Positions 45,280 through 57,282 of a stretch of DNA of 64,000 nucleotides are shown piece by piece (position 1 is the stretch's first letter; every line of letters starts with the position of its first letter). The notes beneath the pieces were generated by a model, which was not told the origin of the DNA, searched no databases, and saw only the letters and a program-made list of their open reading frames with translations. Position numbers and translations under genes: made by a program. The stretch is from Cupriavidus pampae (GTDB lineage Bacteria; Pseudomonadota; Gammaproteobacteria; Burkholderiales; Burkholderiaceae), in the NCBI RefSeq assembly GCF_914271485.1, contig NZ_CAJZAG010000003.1, positions 496,001 to 560,000 of the forward strand, given 5' to 3'.

Positions 45280-47604
45280 TCAGCGCAGCACGAACGCCTT
45301 CTGCCGCACGTTCTCGGCATCGAGGCCGATCTGCACGTTGAACTCGCCCGGCTCGGCCACGTATTCGAGCTTCGCATTGAAGAACTTGAGCTTGTCCTCG
45401 TCGATCGGGAACGACACCACACGCGACTCGCCAGCTTTCAGCGGAATCTTGCGAAAGTCCTTGAGCTCCTTGATCGGACGCACGACCGACGCGGCCACGT
45501 CCTGCAGGTACAGCTGCAGCACCACCTCGCCATCGCGCGCGCCGGTGTTCTTCACCGTCACGCTGGCCTCGATGCTTTCGCCGGCGCGCAACGTGTCCCG
45601 CGACAACCGGACCTCCGACACCGAGAAATCGGTATAGCTGAGGCCATACCCGAACGGGTACAGCGGACCGGAAGCCTCCTCGAAGTACTGCGAGGTGTAG
45701 TTCGCGGGCTTGCCCGGCGTGAACGGCCGCCCGATGCGCAGCTGGTTGTAGTACGTCGGAATCTGGCCGATCGAGCGCGGAAACGACACCGGCAGCCGGC
45801 CCGACGGGTTGTAGTCGCCAAACAGCACATCGGCAATCGCATGCCCACCCTCGGTGCCCGCGTACCAGGTTTCGAGCATCGCGTCGGCGTTCTCTTTTTC
45901 CCAGTTCAGCGTTAGCGGCCGGCCGTTCATCAGCACCAGCACGATCGGCTTGCCGGTCGACTTGAGCGCCTTGATCAAGGTCTGCTGCGAGCCCGGCAAC
46001 GACAGCGTGGTACGGCTCGACGCTTCGTGCGACATACCACGCGACTCGCCCACGGCCACCACCACCGCATCGGCCTCGCGCGCGGCGGCCACGGCCTCGG
46101 CGATCATATCGCCGAGCGGACGCGGATCCTGCACCAGCTCTTTCGTATCCCAGTTCAGGAAGTTCAGATACTCGACCACGCGCGGATCGTCGGTCAGGTT
46201 CGCCCCGTGGGCGTGGATCACACGCCCACGGTCACCCAGCGCATCGCGCACGCCCTGCAGCAGCGTGACCGCATGCTTCGACTTGCCGGCCGCCGACCAG
46301 CTGCCGAGAATATCGATCGGGGCATTGGCCAGCGGACCGACCACAGCGATGGTGCCGCCCTTCTTCAGCGGCAGCGTCTGGTTGCGGTTCTCGAGCAGCA
46401 CCAGCGAACGGCGCGCGACGTCGCGTGCGTCGGCGCGATGCAGGCGGCTATCGGCTTCGACATCCGCGGGATCGTCCGCGGCACGGCCGATGCGGCGATA
46501 CGGATCGGCAAACAATCCGAGGTCGTACTTGGCGCCAAGCACTTCGCGCACCGCCTCGTCGACCACGCTCACCGGCACCGCCCCGGACTTCACGAGACCG
46601 GGCAATTGCTCGAGGTACAGCGAATCATGCATGCTCATGTCCGCGCCCGCCTCAATGGCCAGTCGCGCGGCTTCGCGGCCATCCTTCGCCACGCCATGGC
46701 GCATCAGCTCGTCGATTGCGCCGTGATCGCTGACGGTCAGTCCCTTGAAGCCCCACTGCTTGCGCAGCAGATCGCGCAGCAGCCATTTGTTCGAAGTAGC
46801 CGGCTCCCCGTTGATCGAATTGAGCGCGATCATCACGCCGCCCGCGCCCGCATCGATCGCCGCCTTGTACGGTGGCAGATAGTCCTGGAACATTCGCATC
46901 GGACTCATGTCTACCGTGTTGTAGTCACGGCCACCCTCCACCGCGCCGTACAGCGCGAAGTGCTTGACCACGGCCATCAGGCTGTCACGGTTTGCGGGCG
47001 ATGATCCCTGAAATCCCTTGACCATCGCGCGCGCGGACTGGGAAACGAGGAACGGATCCTCGCCAAAGCCCTCGGACGTGCGGCCCCAACGCGGATCGCG
47101 CGAGATATCGACCATCGGCGCGAAGGTCATGTCGATACCGTCGGCGGTGGCCTCCAGAGCCGAGACGCGCGCGACGCGTTCCACGGCGCCCATGTCCCAC
47201 GTGGAGGCCACCCCGAGGCTGATGGGAAATATCGTGCGATGACCGTGCACGATGTCGTAGGCGAAGAAGATTGGAATGCCGAGACGGCTCTTGACTGCGG
47301 ACTCCTGCAGCGGACGATTCTCGGATGGCGTCACCGAGTTGAACGTGCCACCCACACGGCCGGCTTCGAGCTCCTTGCGCAACTGCGGCTGCGGCATATC
47401 GGAGCCGATGCTGATCAGGCGCAACTGGCCGATCTTCTCGTCGAGCGTCATGCGCGCGATCAGGTTGTCGATGAACGCATTGCGTGCGGCGGGGGTCGTA
47501 CCGGTGGCGGCGGGACTCTCCGCGGAGGCCGCCGCCGCGACATCGATCAGGCCCGGCGAGCAAAGCAGGCTGGCGGCGAGCGCCAGCGAGGTAAACAGTC
47601 TCAT
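45280..47604 (-). CDS. bglX: Periplasmic beta-glucosidase, GH3 (BglX-like)
   Basis: This GH3 glycosidase hydrolyses beta-linked glucosides in the periplasm. The 774-residue product has a Sec signal (about residues 1-27), the GH3 N-terminal TIM barrel with LRLISIGSDMP and the nucleophile region LTVSDHGAIDEL (Asp near 290). The GH3 C-terminal domain has TIAVVGPLANAPIDILG and VVVAVGESRGMSHEA, and a fibronectin-III-like end has YPFGYGLSYTDFSV and SVTVKNTGARDGEVVLQLY. Length matches BglX. It diverges from the opgG-like gene with 260 bases between, so it may process osmoregulated periplasmic glucans. Confidence 0.93.
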   Translation of the reverse strand: MRLFTSLALAASLLCSPGLIDVAAAASAESPAATGTTPAARNAFIDNLIARMTLDEKIGQLRLISIGSDMPQPQLRKELEAGRVGGTFNSVTPSENRPLQESAVKSRLGIPIFFAYDIVHGHRTIFPISLGVASTWDMGAVERVARVSALEATADGIDMTFAPMVDISRDPRWGRTSEGFGEDPFLVSQSARAMVKGFQGSSPANRDSLMAVVKHFALYGAVEGGRDYNTVDMSPMRMFQDYLPPYKAAIDAGAGGVMIALNSINGEPATSNKWLLRDLLRKQWGFKGLTVSDHGAIDELMRHGVAKDGREAARLAIEAGADMSMHDSLYLEQLPGLVKSGAVPVSVVDEAVREVLGAKYDLGLFADPYRRIGRAADDPADVEADSRLHRADARDVARRSLVLLENRNQTLPLKKGGTIAVVGPLANAPIDILGSWSAAGKSKHAVTLLQGVRDALGDRGRVIHAHGANLTDDPRVVEYLNFLNWDTKELVQDPRPLGDMIAEAVAAAREADAVVVAVGESRGMSHEASSRTTLSLPGSQQTLIKALKSTGKPIVLVLMNGRPLTLNWEKENADAMLETWYAGTEGGHAIADVLFGDYNPSGRLPVSFPRSIGQIPTYYNQLRIGRPFTPGKPANYTSQYFEEASGPLYPFGYGLSYTDFSVSEVRLSRDTLRAGESIEASVTVKNTGARDGEVVLQLYLQDVAASVVRPIKELKDFRKIPLKAGESRVVSFPIDEDKLKFFNAKLEYVAEPGEFNVQIGLDAENVRQKAFVLR

Positions 47605-47694
47605 CTAATTGTTTTTCCCAAGTGGCGCGGCCGAATGCAGAAACGGCGATCGGAACCGCGCTGGCAACGGAATGCGTGCCGTGCTGGCTTATGC

Positions 47695-47715
47695 CCGACT
47701 TTGTCGGACTTTTTT
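47695..47715 (+). terminator. Small hairpin with T6 upstream of opgG
   Basis: CCGAC and GTCGG with a TTT loop are followed by AC and six T. It lies in the bglX-opgG divergent gap, on the plus strand, so it could be a leader attenuator. The stem is only five base pairs. Confidence 0.35.
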
Positions 47716-47864
47716 ACAGTGTTCGCATGCGCTGGCAGGCACGCATCGTGCAAAGGTAACTTTTTATGCACTGCACCGGCAGTGTACCGTCTATAAACTA
47801 GCGACTTCGCGCCGCAGCCGTCTGCGGCAACATTTTTTAACGTGTCTTACTGGAGGAATCCGTC

Positions 47865-49466
47865 TTGATAGCCGCCTTTGCCGCGACTTTAGGAGTCAGC
47901 ACCAGAGCCCGAACCCGTGCCATCCTGCCCGCGCTTGCCGCCATGCTGGCGCTGCTGCAAGGGGGTCACGCGGCCGCCTTCTCGCTCGACGATGTGACCG
48001 CGCGCGCGAAGGGCCTGGCCGACAAACCCTACGCGGCCCCCGCGAACAATCTGCCCCCGGCCTTCCAGCAGATGCAGTTCGCCGACTACATCAAGATTCA
48101 GCCGCGCGTCGACAACCTCGAGTGGAAGGACCTCGGCACACCGTTCAAGCTCGGCTTCTACCACCAGGGCATGCAGTTCAGCTCGCCGGTGCGCATCAAC
48201 GAGATCGTCGGCAAGACGGTGCAGGAGATTCGCTACGACACCTCGCGCTTCGATTTCGGCGATCTCAAGCTCGATCGTTCCGCCACGGCCAAGCTCGGCT
48301 ACGCGGGCTTTCGCGTGATGTATCCGGTCAACCGCCCCGACAAGCTCGACGAAGTCCTGAGCGTGCTCGGCGCGAGTTATTTCCGCGTGATCGGCAAGGG
48401 CCAGGTGTATGGCCTGTCGAGCCGCGGGCTGGCGATCGACACCGGCCTGCCGATTGCCGAGGAGTTCCCGGCCTTCCGCGAGTTCTGGATCGAGCGACCC
48501 AATCCACAAGACAAGAAGCTGGTGTTCTACGCGCTGCTCGACTCGCAGCGCGCCACCGGTGCGTATCGCTTTGAGCTCGCGCCCGGCGATGACGCGACGC
48601 TCAAGGTGCAGGCGCGCGTGTTTATGCGCGACAAGGTGACCAAGCTCGGCGTGGCCCCGCTGACCAGCATGTTCCTGTTCGGCCCGAACCAGCAACGCGA
48701 CCCGAACAACTTCCGTCCCGCGCTGCACGACTCCAACGGTCTGTCGATTCATACCGGCGACGGCGAATGGCTCTGGCGTCCGCTCAACAACCCGCGCCAC
48801 CTCGCCATCAGCCAGTTCACGGTGAACAACCCGCGTGGCTTCGGCCTGCTGCAGCGTGGCCGCGAATTCTCGGCGTACGAAGACCTCAAGGATCGCTACG
48901 ACCTGCGGCCGAGCGCGTGGATCGTGCCCGAGGGCGACTGGGGCAAAGGGAAGGTCGAGCTCGTCGAGATTCCCACACCTGACGAAACCAACGACAACAT
49001 CGTCGCGTACTGGACGCCGGATGTGCTGCCGCCCAAGGGCACGCCGCTGGTGGCCAACTACACGATGCACTGGACCATGGACGAGCGCGCACTGGTGCCG
49101 AAGGAAGTGGCGTGGGTCAAGCAGACCCTGCGTTCGGCCGGCGAGATCATGCAGGCCAACCTGATTCGCCACCTCGATGGCAGCATCGGCCTGCTGATCG
49201 ACTTCGAGGGCGCTTCGCTCGCGAACCTCGCGCCGAGCGCGCAGATCAATCCGCAGGTCAGCCTCAGCGACAACGCGGAACTGATTGAACGCGTGCTGCA
49301 GGTCAATCCCGCGACCAAGGGCCAGCGCCTGACCCTGCGCTTCAAGGTCAAGGATCCGAAGAAGGTGGTCGAGCTGCGCGCCGCGCTGGTGTCCGCGGAT
49401 AACCGTCCGCTGACCGAGACGTGGAGCTATCAACTGCCGCCGGATACCGCACCGAAAGCACAGTAA
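47865..49466 (+). CDS. opgG: Periplasmic glucan biosynthesis protein OpgG/MdoG
   Basis: OpgG acts in the periplasm on the backbone of osmoregulated beta-glucans. The 533-residue product has a signal peptide (cleavage after AAA near residue 38) and the characteristic [73 protein letters not shown], then a C-terminal Ig-like domain. The start is TTG at 47865 with GGAGG eight bases upstream; no ATG is better placed. No glucosyltransferase opgH follows, which is unusual: the next gene is convergent. OpgD is an alternative, but the signal lacks a twin-arginine motif. A short CCGAC/GTCGG hairpin plus T6 lies 150 bases upstream. Confidence 0.92.
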   Translation: MIAAFAATLGVSTRARTRAILPALAAMLALLQGGHAAAFSLDDVTARAKGLADKPYAAPANNLPPAFQQMQFADYIKIQPRVDNLEWKDLGTPFKLGFYHQGMQFSSPVRINEIVGKTVQEIRYDTSRFDFGDLKLDRSATAKLGYAGFRVMYPVNRPDKLDEVLSVLGASYFRVIGKGQVYGLSSRGLAIDTGLPIAEEFPAFREFWIERPNPQDKKLVFYALLDSQRATGAYRFELAPGDDATLKVQARVFMRDKVTKLGVAPLTSMFLFGPNQQRDPNNFRPALHDSNGLSIHTGDGEWLWRPLNNPRHLAISQFTVNNPRGFGLLQRGREFSAYEDLKDRYDLRPSAWIVPEGDWGKGKVELVEIPTPDETNDNIVAYWTPDVLPPKGTPLVANYTMHWTMDERALVPKEVAWVKQTLRSAGEIMQANLIRHLDGSIGLLIDFEGASLANLAPSAQINPQVSLSDNAELIERVLQVNPATKGQRLTLRFKVKDPKKVVELRAALVSADNRPLTETWSYQLPPDTAPKAQ

Positions 49467-49496
49467 CCCCCGCAGTAACCCCGCAGTAATCCTTAA

Positions 49497-49527
49497 CCGA
49501 AGGCGATGATCAGATCATCGCTTTCGG
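49497..49527. terminator. Long palindrome shared by the convergent opgG and kinase gene ends
   Basis: GCGATGATC and GATCATCGC form a perfect nine-pair repeat, extended by CCGAA/TTCGG with one wobble pair. The palindrome contains the last codons and the stop of the histidine kinase gene. There is no T-run, so termination would depend on the hairpin alone or on convergent transcripts. Confidence 0.6.
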
Positions 49528-52500
49528 CACCCACACGCGCAGCAGCGAATACAGCTGGTCCAGATCCACCGGCTTGGCGATATAGTCGCTTGCGCCCGCG
49601 GCCAGACACTCGAGGCGATCTTTCTGCATCGCCTTGGCCGTCACCGCGATGATCGGCAGGTTCCTGAGCTTCAGGTCCGCGCGAATCCTGCGCATCGCTT
49701 CCAGCCCATCCATCCCCGGCATCATCACGTCCATCAGCACGATATCGATATCCGGCGTACGCGCCAGAATCTCGAGTGCCTCATGGCCGTTGCGGCCAAT
49801 CTCCACGCGCATGCCCTGATGTTCGAGCGCGCTCGTCAGCGAGAACACGTTGCGCACGTCATCGTCCACCACCAGAATGCGTCGCCCTTCGAGCTCGCGG
49901 CTGCGTGCCCGCGCAGCCAGCAGCATATGGCGGCGGTCCTCGGGCAGGTCCGACTCCACCTGATGCAGGAACAGCGTCACCTCGTCGAGCAGGCGCTCCG
50001 GCGAACGCGCGCCCTTGATAATGATCGACTGTGAATACTTGAGCAGCTCGCGCTCCTCGGCGTTAGACAGGTTGCGCCCCGTATAGACGATCACCGGCGG
50101 GAACGAGCACGCCTCCGTGGTCGCCATCGAGCGCAGCAGTTCGCTGCCCTGCATGTCGGGCAGCTTGAGGTCGACGATCATGCAGTCGAACACTTCGGTC
50201 AGCAGCCGCTTCAGCGCCTGTTCGCCGCTTTCCACCGCCACGATCTCGATCTTCTCGTCGCCGATCAGCTGCACGATGCTGTCGCGCTGCCGCGCGTCGT
50301 CCTCCACCAGCAGCACGCGCTTGACCTGCCGCGCGATCTTCTCCTGCAGCCGGCGGAAGATATTGGAGAGATCGTCGCGCGAGGTCGGCTTGACCGCAAA
50401 CCCCACCGCGCCAAGATGCAGCGCGGTGTCGGCGCGGTCGGTGGCCGAGACCACATGTACCGGGATATGACGCGTGCGCGGGTCGCCCTTGAGCTCCTGC
50501 AGCACCATCAGCCCGGAACGATCGGGCAGGCCGAGGTCGAGCAGAATCGCCTGCGGCCGAAACTCGCGCGCCACCGCGACGCCATCGCCGCCGGTGCCAC
50601 AGACGATGCACTGGTACTGCATGTCGTGCGCGGTCTCCAGCAGGATCTGCGCGAACTGCGGCTCGTCCTCGATCACCAGCACGAGTCGCTCTCCAGCCAG
50701 CGCGTCGCGATCGTCGGCGATGACCATACGCGTTTCGGTGTGCGCGGAAGTCTCGGCAGCCAAAGCGGCAGCCGCGGCGTGCAGCGCCGGCTTTGGATGC
50801 GAAGGCGGCGCGGTGTCCGCAGCAGCCTGAACCGGCCGTACCGTCTCCGCCGCCGCGCGATCGGTGGCGTCATCGGCAACATAAGCCACCGGCAGCGTCA
50901 GCGAGAACGCCGAACCCCGCCCTGGCGCGCTCTCCAGCGTGATCTCGCCGCCCAGCAATTCGGCCAGGCTACGCGAAATCGACAGCCCGAGGCCCGTGCC
51001 ACCGTATTGCCGGCTGGTCGTGCCATCGGCCTGATGGAAGGCCTCGAACACGCGCGCGTGCTGCGACGGCGCGATGCCGATGCCGGTATCGATGACCGTG
51101 CAACGCACGCGGCCCGGTCCGGCCATGGTCCACGCCACCGACACCTGCCCGTTCTCGGTGAACTTCACCGCGTTCGACAACAGGTTCTTCAGCACCTGCT
51201 CAAGGCGGTGACCATCGGTTGTGATCGTGGCTGGCACGTCGGGCGCCACCGCGCACTGGAATGTCAGGTGCTTCTGGCGCGCGAGCGGATCGAACGTGCG
51301 CACGAGGTTGCCGTTGAGCTGCTCCAGCGACACCGTGTCGATCACGAGCTCGACCTTGCCGGCCTCGACCTTGGCGAGGTCGAGGATGTCATTGATCAGC
51401 ACCAGCAGATCGTTGCCCGCCGAATGAATCGTCTGCGCGTAGCGCACCTGTTCGCCCGACAGATTGCCGGACTTATTGTCTGCCAGCAGCTTGGACAGGA
51501 TCAGCGAGCTGTTCAGCGGCGTGCGCAGCTCGTGGGACATATTGGCGAGGAACTCGGACTTGTACTGGCTCGCGCGCTCCAGGTCGGCAGCCTTCTCCTC
51601 GAGCGAGGTCTGCACGCGCGTGAGCACGTCGTTCTTCTCGTCGAGCGCACGCGCCTGCGCGGACAGCTGCTCGTTGGTCTGTTCGAGTTCGGCCTTCTGG
51701 TTGGCGAGCACCGCGCGCGACTGCGACAGCGCCGAGGTCTGCTGCTCCAGTTGCTCGTTGGCCACGCGCAGTTCTTCCTGCTGGCTCTGCAATTCCTCGT
51801 TGAGCTGCTGCGTTTCCTCGAGAACTTCCTGCAGTCGCTCCTGCTGCTGCGCCGCGGCCACAACGTCGCCGATCGAGGCGCTCATCAGCGTGAGGAATTC
51901 GTTGGTGCGCGCATCGGGCGGCGCCATAAACGCCAGTTCGAGCGCGCCGATCACGATGCCGTTCGCACGGATCGGCGCCACGGTCAGCGCCTTGGGCGGT
52001 GCGGCACCGAGCGCGGACGTGACGGCCCAGTAATCGGATGGCACCGCATCGATATGCAGGGCCTGTGCCGAAGTAACCGCGCGACCCACCAGCGTGTCGC
52101 TGACCGCAATGCGCTGCGGAAGGGCATCCGCATTGGCCAGACCGACCGCGCCGCGGCGCTCCAGCGTGTTGCGGCTGGCCAGTACATAGAGGGTGCCGGC
52201 CGCGGCGCCGAGGTAATCCGCCAGAAATTCCAGCACGACCGGCGCCAGCCGGGCCAGTGAGTCCTGCCCCACCACCTGCGCGCCAAAGCGTACCTGCCCG
52301 TCGCGCAGCCACGCCTGATGCGCGCGCACACGGGCCTGCTCCTCGTGCGCGGTCAGCGACGCGCTGTACGCACCCGACAGTTGCACCAGATCGTTGCGTC
52401 CGCGCCAGGCCACGATAATGCTCAGCAGCACGCTGGCCACCACCGAACCGATGATCGTCACCAACGCGAACTGGCTGCCGGAGTCGGCACGGTTGACCCG

Positions 52501-53070
52501 CAGCGTCTGCTCGATGCCGAGGAACGCCTCGAGCTCGCGATTGGTGGCATCGCGCTCGGCTTCGCCACGGCCGGCCAGCAATGCGGCCTGCACGTCGTTG
52601 CCGCCATGGCGCAGCGCGATCAATTCGTCGGCCTTCTTGTCCCACTGCTGCTGCCACGCCTTGATGCGCTGCAGCCGTTCCACCTGAGGCGCGTTGTCAG
52701 CGACGAGATTGGCCAGCGCGTCGACGTCGGCCATCAGCACCGGGCGCGCGAGGTCGTAGTCGCGCGTGTATCGATCTTCGCCGGTCATCGCAAAGCCGCG
52801 CAGCGCCGCTTCCTTGCGCCAGACCAGCCGGCCGATCTCCTGCGTATTGCCGATGACGCGCTCGGAATGCTCGATCCAGCTATTCGCGGAGAGCAGGTAC
52901 ATCACGAGCGAGATAAAGATCGCGGCGGTAACCCCTCCGACCACGAGCGGCAACATGATATTGCGCCGCAGGATCCGCCGGAACGCCAATTCATCGAGAC
53001 CTGACGAGGGGAGCATGTTCTGATCGGAGCCGGAAAAAACCGCGCACCAAAGCAATTGAGGTGGCGGCAT
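49510..53070 (-). CDS. Hybrid sensor histidine kinase with CHASE3, GAF and three receiver domains
   Basis: This membrane signalling kinase has 1186 residues. Order: TM helix (about 38-60), periplasmic CHASE3 domain (60-195, KEAALRGFAMTGEDRY), TM helix (201-222), GAF domain (255-405), coiled coil (410-505), HisKA with SEFLANMSHELRTPLNSSL (His513), HATPase (LLSNAVKFTENGQV; GTGLGLSIS), then three receivers with phospho-acceptor Asp in LLDLGLPD, IVDLKLPD and LMDVMMPGMDG. No HPt domain. No response-regulator gene is adjacent. Ribosome site GAGG lies before ATG 53070; ATG 53016 is a possible shorter start. The preceding terminator ends only about 20 bases upstream, so the promoter may lie inside that region. 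Confidence 0.92.
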   Translation of the reverse strand: MPPPQLLWCAVFSGSDQNMLPSSGLDELAFRRILRRNIMLPLVVGGVTAAIFISLVMYLLSANSWIEHSERVIGNTQEIGRLVWRKEAALRGFAMTGEDRYTRDYDLARPVLMADVDALANLVADNAPQVERLQRIKAWQQQWDKKADELIALRHGGNDVQAALLAGRGEAERDATNRELEAFLGIEQTLRVNRADSGSQFALVTIIGSVVASVLLSIIVAWRGRNDLVQLSGAYSASLTAHEEQARVRAHQAWLRDGQVRFGAQVVGQDSLARLAPVVLEFLADYLGAAAGTLYVLASRNTLERRGAVGLANADALPQRIAVSDTLVGRAVTSAQALHIDAVPSDYWAVTSALGAAPPKALTVAPIRANGIVIGALELAFMAPPDARTNEFLTLMSASIGDVVAAAQQQERLQEVLEETQQLNEELQSQQEELRVANEQLEQQTSALSQSRAVLANQKAELEQTNEQLSAQARALDEKNDVLTRVQTSLEEKAADLERASQYKSEFLANMSHELRTPLNSSLILSKLLADNKSGNLSGEQVRYAQTIHSAGNDLLVLINDILDLAKVEAGKVELVIDTVSLEQLNGNLVRTFDPLARQKHLTFQCAVAPDVPATITTDGHRLEQVLKNLLSNAVKFTENGQVSVAWTMAGPGRVRCTVIDTGIGIAPSQHARVFEAFHQADGTTSRQYGGTGLGLSISRSLAELLGGEITLESAPGRGSAFSLTLPVAYVADDATDRAAAETVRPVQAAADTAPPSHPKPALHAAAAALAAETSAHTETRMVIADDRDALAGERLVLVIEDEPQFAQILLETAHDMQYQCIVCGTGGDGVAVAREFRPQAILLDLGLPDRSGLMVLQELKGDPRTRHIPVHVVSATDRADTALHLGAVGFAVKPTSRDDLSNIFRRLQEKIARQVKRVLLVEDDARQRDSIVQLIGDEKIEIVAVESGEQALKRLLTEVFDCMIVDLKLPDMQGSELLRSMATTEACSFPPVIVYTGRNLSNAEERELLKYSQSIIIKGARSPERLLDEVTLFLHQVESDLPEDRRHMLLAARARSRELEGRRILVVDDDVRNVFSLTSALEHQGMRVEIGRNGHEALEILARTPDIDIVLMDVMMPGMDGLEAMRRIRADLKLRNLPIIAVTAKAMQKDRLECLAAGASDYIAKPVDLDQLYSLLRVWVPKAMI

Positions 53071-53090
53071 CTTACCTCAGCGATTCGCCC

Positions 53091-53120
53091 AATAAAAAAG
53101 CCGTGCCCGAAGGCACGGCT
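53091..53120 (-). terminator. Rho-independent terminator of the di-heme lipoprotein gene
   Basis: A perfect nine-pair stem AGCCGTGCC/GGCACGGCT with a four-base loop is followed on the minus strand by six T. It lies 50 bases after the stop codon. Confidence 0.93.
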
Positions 53121-53169
53121 CAGGGGACGACGCGGGAAAGACGCGTCGCTTCTCGGGGAGAGAAACCTT

Positions 53170-55341
<2,172 letters not shown>

Positions 55342-55965
55342 TTTTCTGACCTTCTCTTGTTGTTATCGAATACCCGCGGCCAGGCATGACGGCCGCCGGC
55401 GGGATCAACGAACTGCAAACACTGCAGACAACAGAAATCCCCTGGATGCGCCGGAGCCGGCGATCCATATGGATGCAAGACTGTTGGATGAGCGACACCG
55501 TCAGGTGCCGTGGAACGGAAGATGGCTAACTAGCGCGTGACATATTGGGTGAATGCAAGACCCCGATCTCGCCCGTTATCCTGGTATGTTCCACGTCAGC
55601 AGACGCGCGCCGCGGTAGCTGGCTACCGTGGCAACCGCATCCACGCATGGAGCGGGTTCCCGTCTGAAATGCCTGGCTTCTTCATACCCTGACCCTTTTT
55701 GTTAGTGTTGTTTTGTTTTTGATGTGACAGGCCTGTATCGCAAGCATCGTGCCTGCCATTTCTCGCCGGTCTGGTTACTGTCAGTGGTCATTCATTGGCC
55801 TGAAGATCGCGACATATTCGAACGAATTGGCGTATCCAACCAAAGGGGGATATGGAAACGACCGGATTCTGTCGAAATGCACGAAGGCGGTCACCACACC
55901 CCGTGTCAGAAAATGGCCAATGAGGTGACATCATTTGGCAGTCGCCCCGCATTCCCTCGCATTTA
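55342..55965. other. 624-base non-coding region between divergent genes
   Basis: The region separates the minus-strand di-heme gene from the plus-strand GGDEF gene. It is less GC-rich in the middle (T-rich stretch near 55690-55720) and contains a six-pair hairpin CGGTAG/CTACCG at 55613-55628 and the palindrome ACAGGCCTGT at 55728-55737. No open frame in it has the codon bias of neighbouring genes. I see no recognised riboswitch or tRNA. Confidence 0.6.
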
Positions 55966-57168
55966 ATGGCCTTCAACGATCCCGTCACGCTGCTCCTGAT
56001 CATTACGCCGTTCGGGCTCATGACGATGCTGCTGCTGTGCCTGTCTTACGTGGGCCTCGGCAAGGACAACACCTCCCTGCACTGGTGGATCGCCGGCGAC
56101 CTGCTGCTGGCCGCATACCGCATTGCGGCCACGCTGCAACCGGGTGTGCCCGGTGGCGTGTTTGCATGGGTCCCCACCATGACGCCGGCCGCCGCGTTTA
56201 TCGCCGGCACCACGCTGCTGCTTGCGGCAGTGGGCGCCCACACCCTCGCGCTGTACCGGCTGGACGAACACCGCCGCGCCGCGCCCTGGCTCACGCGTCT
56301 GTGGCTCGGGCTGCCGGCGCTCTATGCGCTCGGCGCGCTGGCCTCTGTACGCTCGGCCTACGCGCTGCCATGGCATTCGCTATTTATGGTCGCAACGATC
56401 GCGATCCAGGTCCGCGTGACCCTGCGGCTCGCGCGCAAGTATCGCGGCGCGCTCGGCTTGCTGGCGGGGCAATTGGTCATACTGCTCTATCACGCATGGA
56501 GCGCGCTGACGCTCACGCTGCATCCCCTGCCGCCGCTCCCGTTCGATCGCCCGTTCCTGCCCCTGGTGCCGGCGCTGATGATGGACGTGATCGTGTCGTT
56601 CCTGTTCACGCTCAGTTATGCGCTCGCGCTACAGGAACAACTGCGGCTGCGCATCCTGCAGCTCAGCATCACCGACTCGCTGACCGGCGCGCTGAACCGG
56701 CGCGGCGCGGTCGGCCCGCTTCAGGACGCGTGGGCCCGCGCGAATGCCGAGCGGCATCCAATCGCCATCGCAATGGTCGATCTCGATAACTTCAAGCGCA
56801 TCAACGACCAATACGGCCATTCCGCCGGCGACGCCGCGCTGCAGACGTTCGCGGACACCGTGGCAGGGCTCAAGCGCAAGTCCGATGTGTTCGTGCGCTG
56901 GGGCGGCGAGGAATTCCTGCTGTTGCTGCCGCGCACCGACCTCGGCCAGGCCGAGCTTTTTCTGATCCGCCTGCGCGACCAACTCAAGGCACTGCCACTT
57001 ACGCCCGCGCGGCCCTTTCATCTGGAATTCAGCGCCGGTCTGGCGGACAGTCATACGAGCGCCGCCACGCGCGATTTCGAGGCCACGCTGCGCGCGGTGG
57101 ACAAGGCGCTGTACCGCGCCAAGGTCGATCGCAACCGCGTGGAAGTGGTGACCGAGGTCGATGGCTGA
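55966..57168 (+). CDS. Membrane diguanylate cyclase (GGDEF)
   Basis: The 400-residue enzyme makes cyclic di-GMP at the inner membrane. The first 225 residues are a membrane sensor with about six or seven helices. The GGDEF domain (about 235-395) has the active GGEEF (313-317). The I-site RxxD (RKSD, 304-307) is exactly five residues upstream, so product feedback is expected. SLTGALNRRG and DLDNFKRINDQYGH are intact. The start ATG has no good ribosome site, so it may be poorly translated. It stands alone. Confidence 0.92.
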   Translation: MAFNDPVTLLLIITPFGLMTMLLLCLSYVGLGKDNTSLHWWIAGDLLLAAYRIAATLQPGVPGGVFAWVPTMTPAAAFIAGTTLLLAAVGAHTLALYRLDEHRRAAPWLTRLWLGLPALYALGALASVRSAYALPWHSLFMVATIAIQVRVTLRLARKYRGALGLLAGQLVILLYHAWSALTLTLHPLPPLPFDRPFLPLVPALMMDVIVSFLFTLSYALALQEQLRLRILQLSITDSLTGALNRRGAVGPLQDAWARANAERHPIAIAMVDLDNFKRINDQYGHSAGDAALQTFADTVAGLKRKSDVFVRWGGEEFLLLLPRTDLGQAELFLIRLRDQLKALPLTPARPFHLEFSAGLADSHTSAATRDFEATLRAVDKALYRAKVDRNRVEVVTEVDG

Positions 57169-57282
57169 TCACTTGCGGCGGCGATTATTGAGGCGGCGTC
57201 AACAAGCTTTCCCACTGGCTTGCCTTTTTCTCAACCATGATGCGCCGCACAATCCGGGTTATCAGATATCCGGAGATCCGGC

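Noticed and set aside
47695..47715. Strong terminator for a plus-strand gene upstream of opgG
   Set aside because: No plus-strand gene precedes it and the stem is only five pairs; kept only as a weak regulatory candidate.
50416..52260. Plus-strand open frame of 614 codons inside the histidine kinase gene
   Set aside because: Antisense shadow; the minus strand has clear kinase and receiver motifs.
55724..55966. Small open frame of 80 codons before the GGDEF gene
   Set aside because: Codon use is unlike neighbouring genes, there is no ribosome site and no recognisable protein character.
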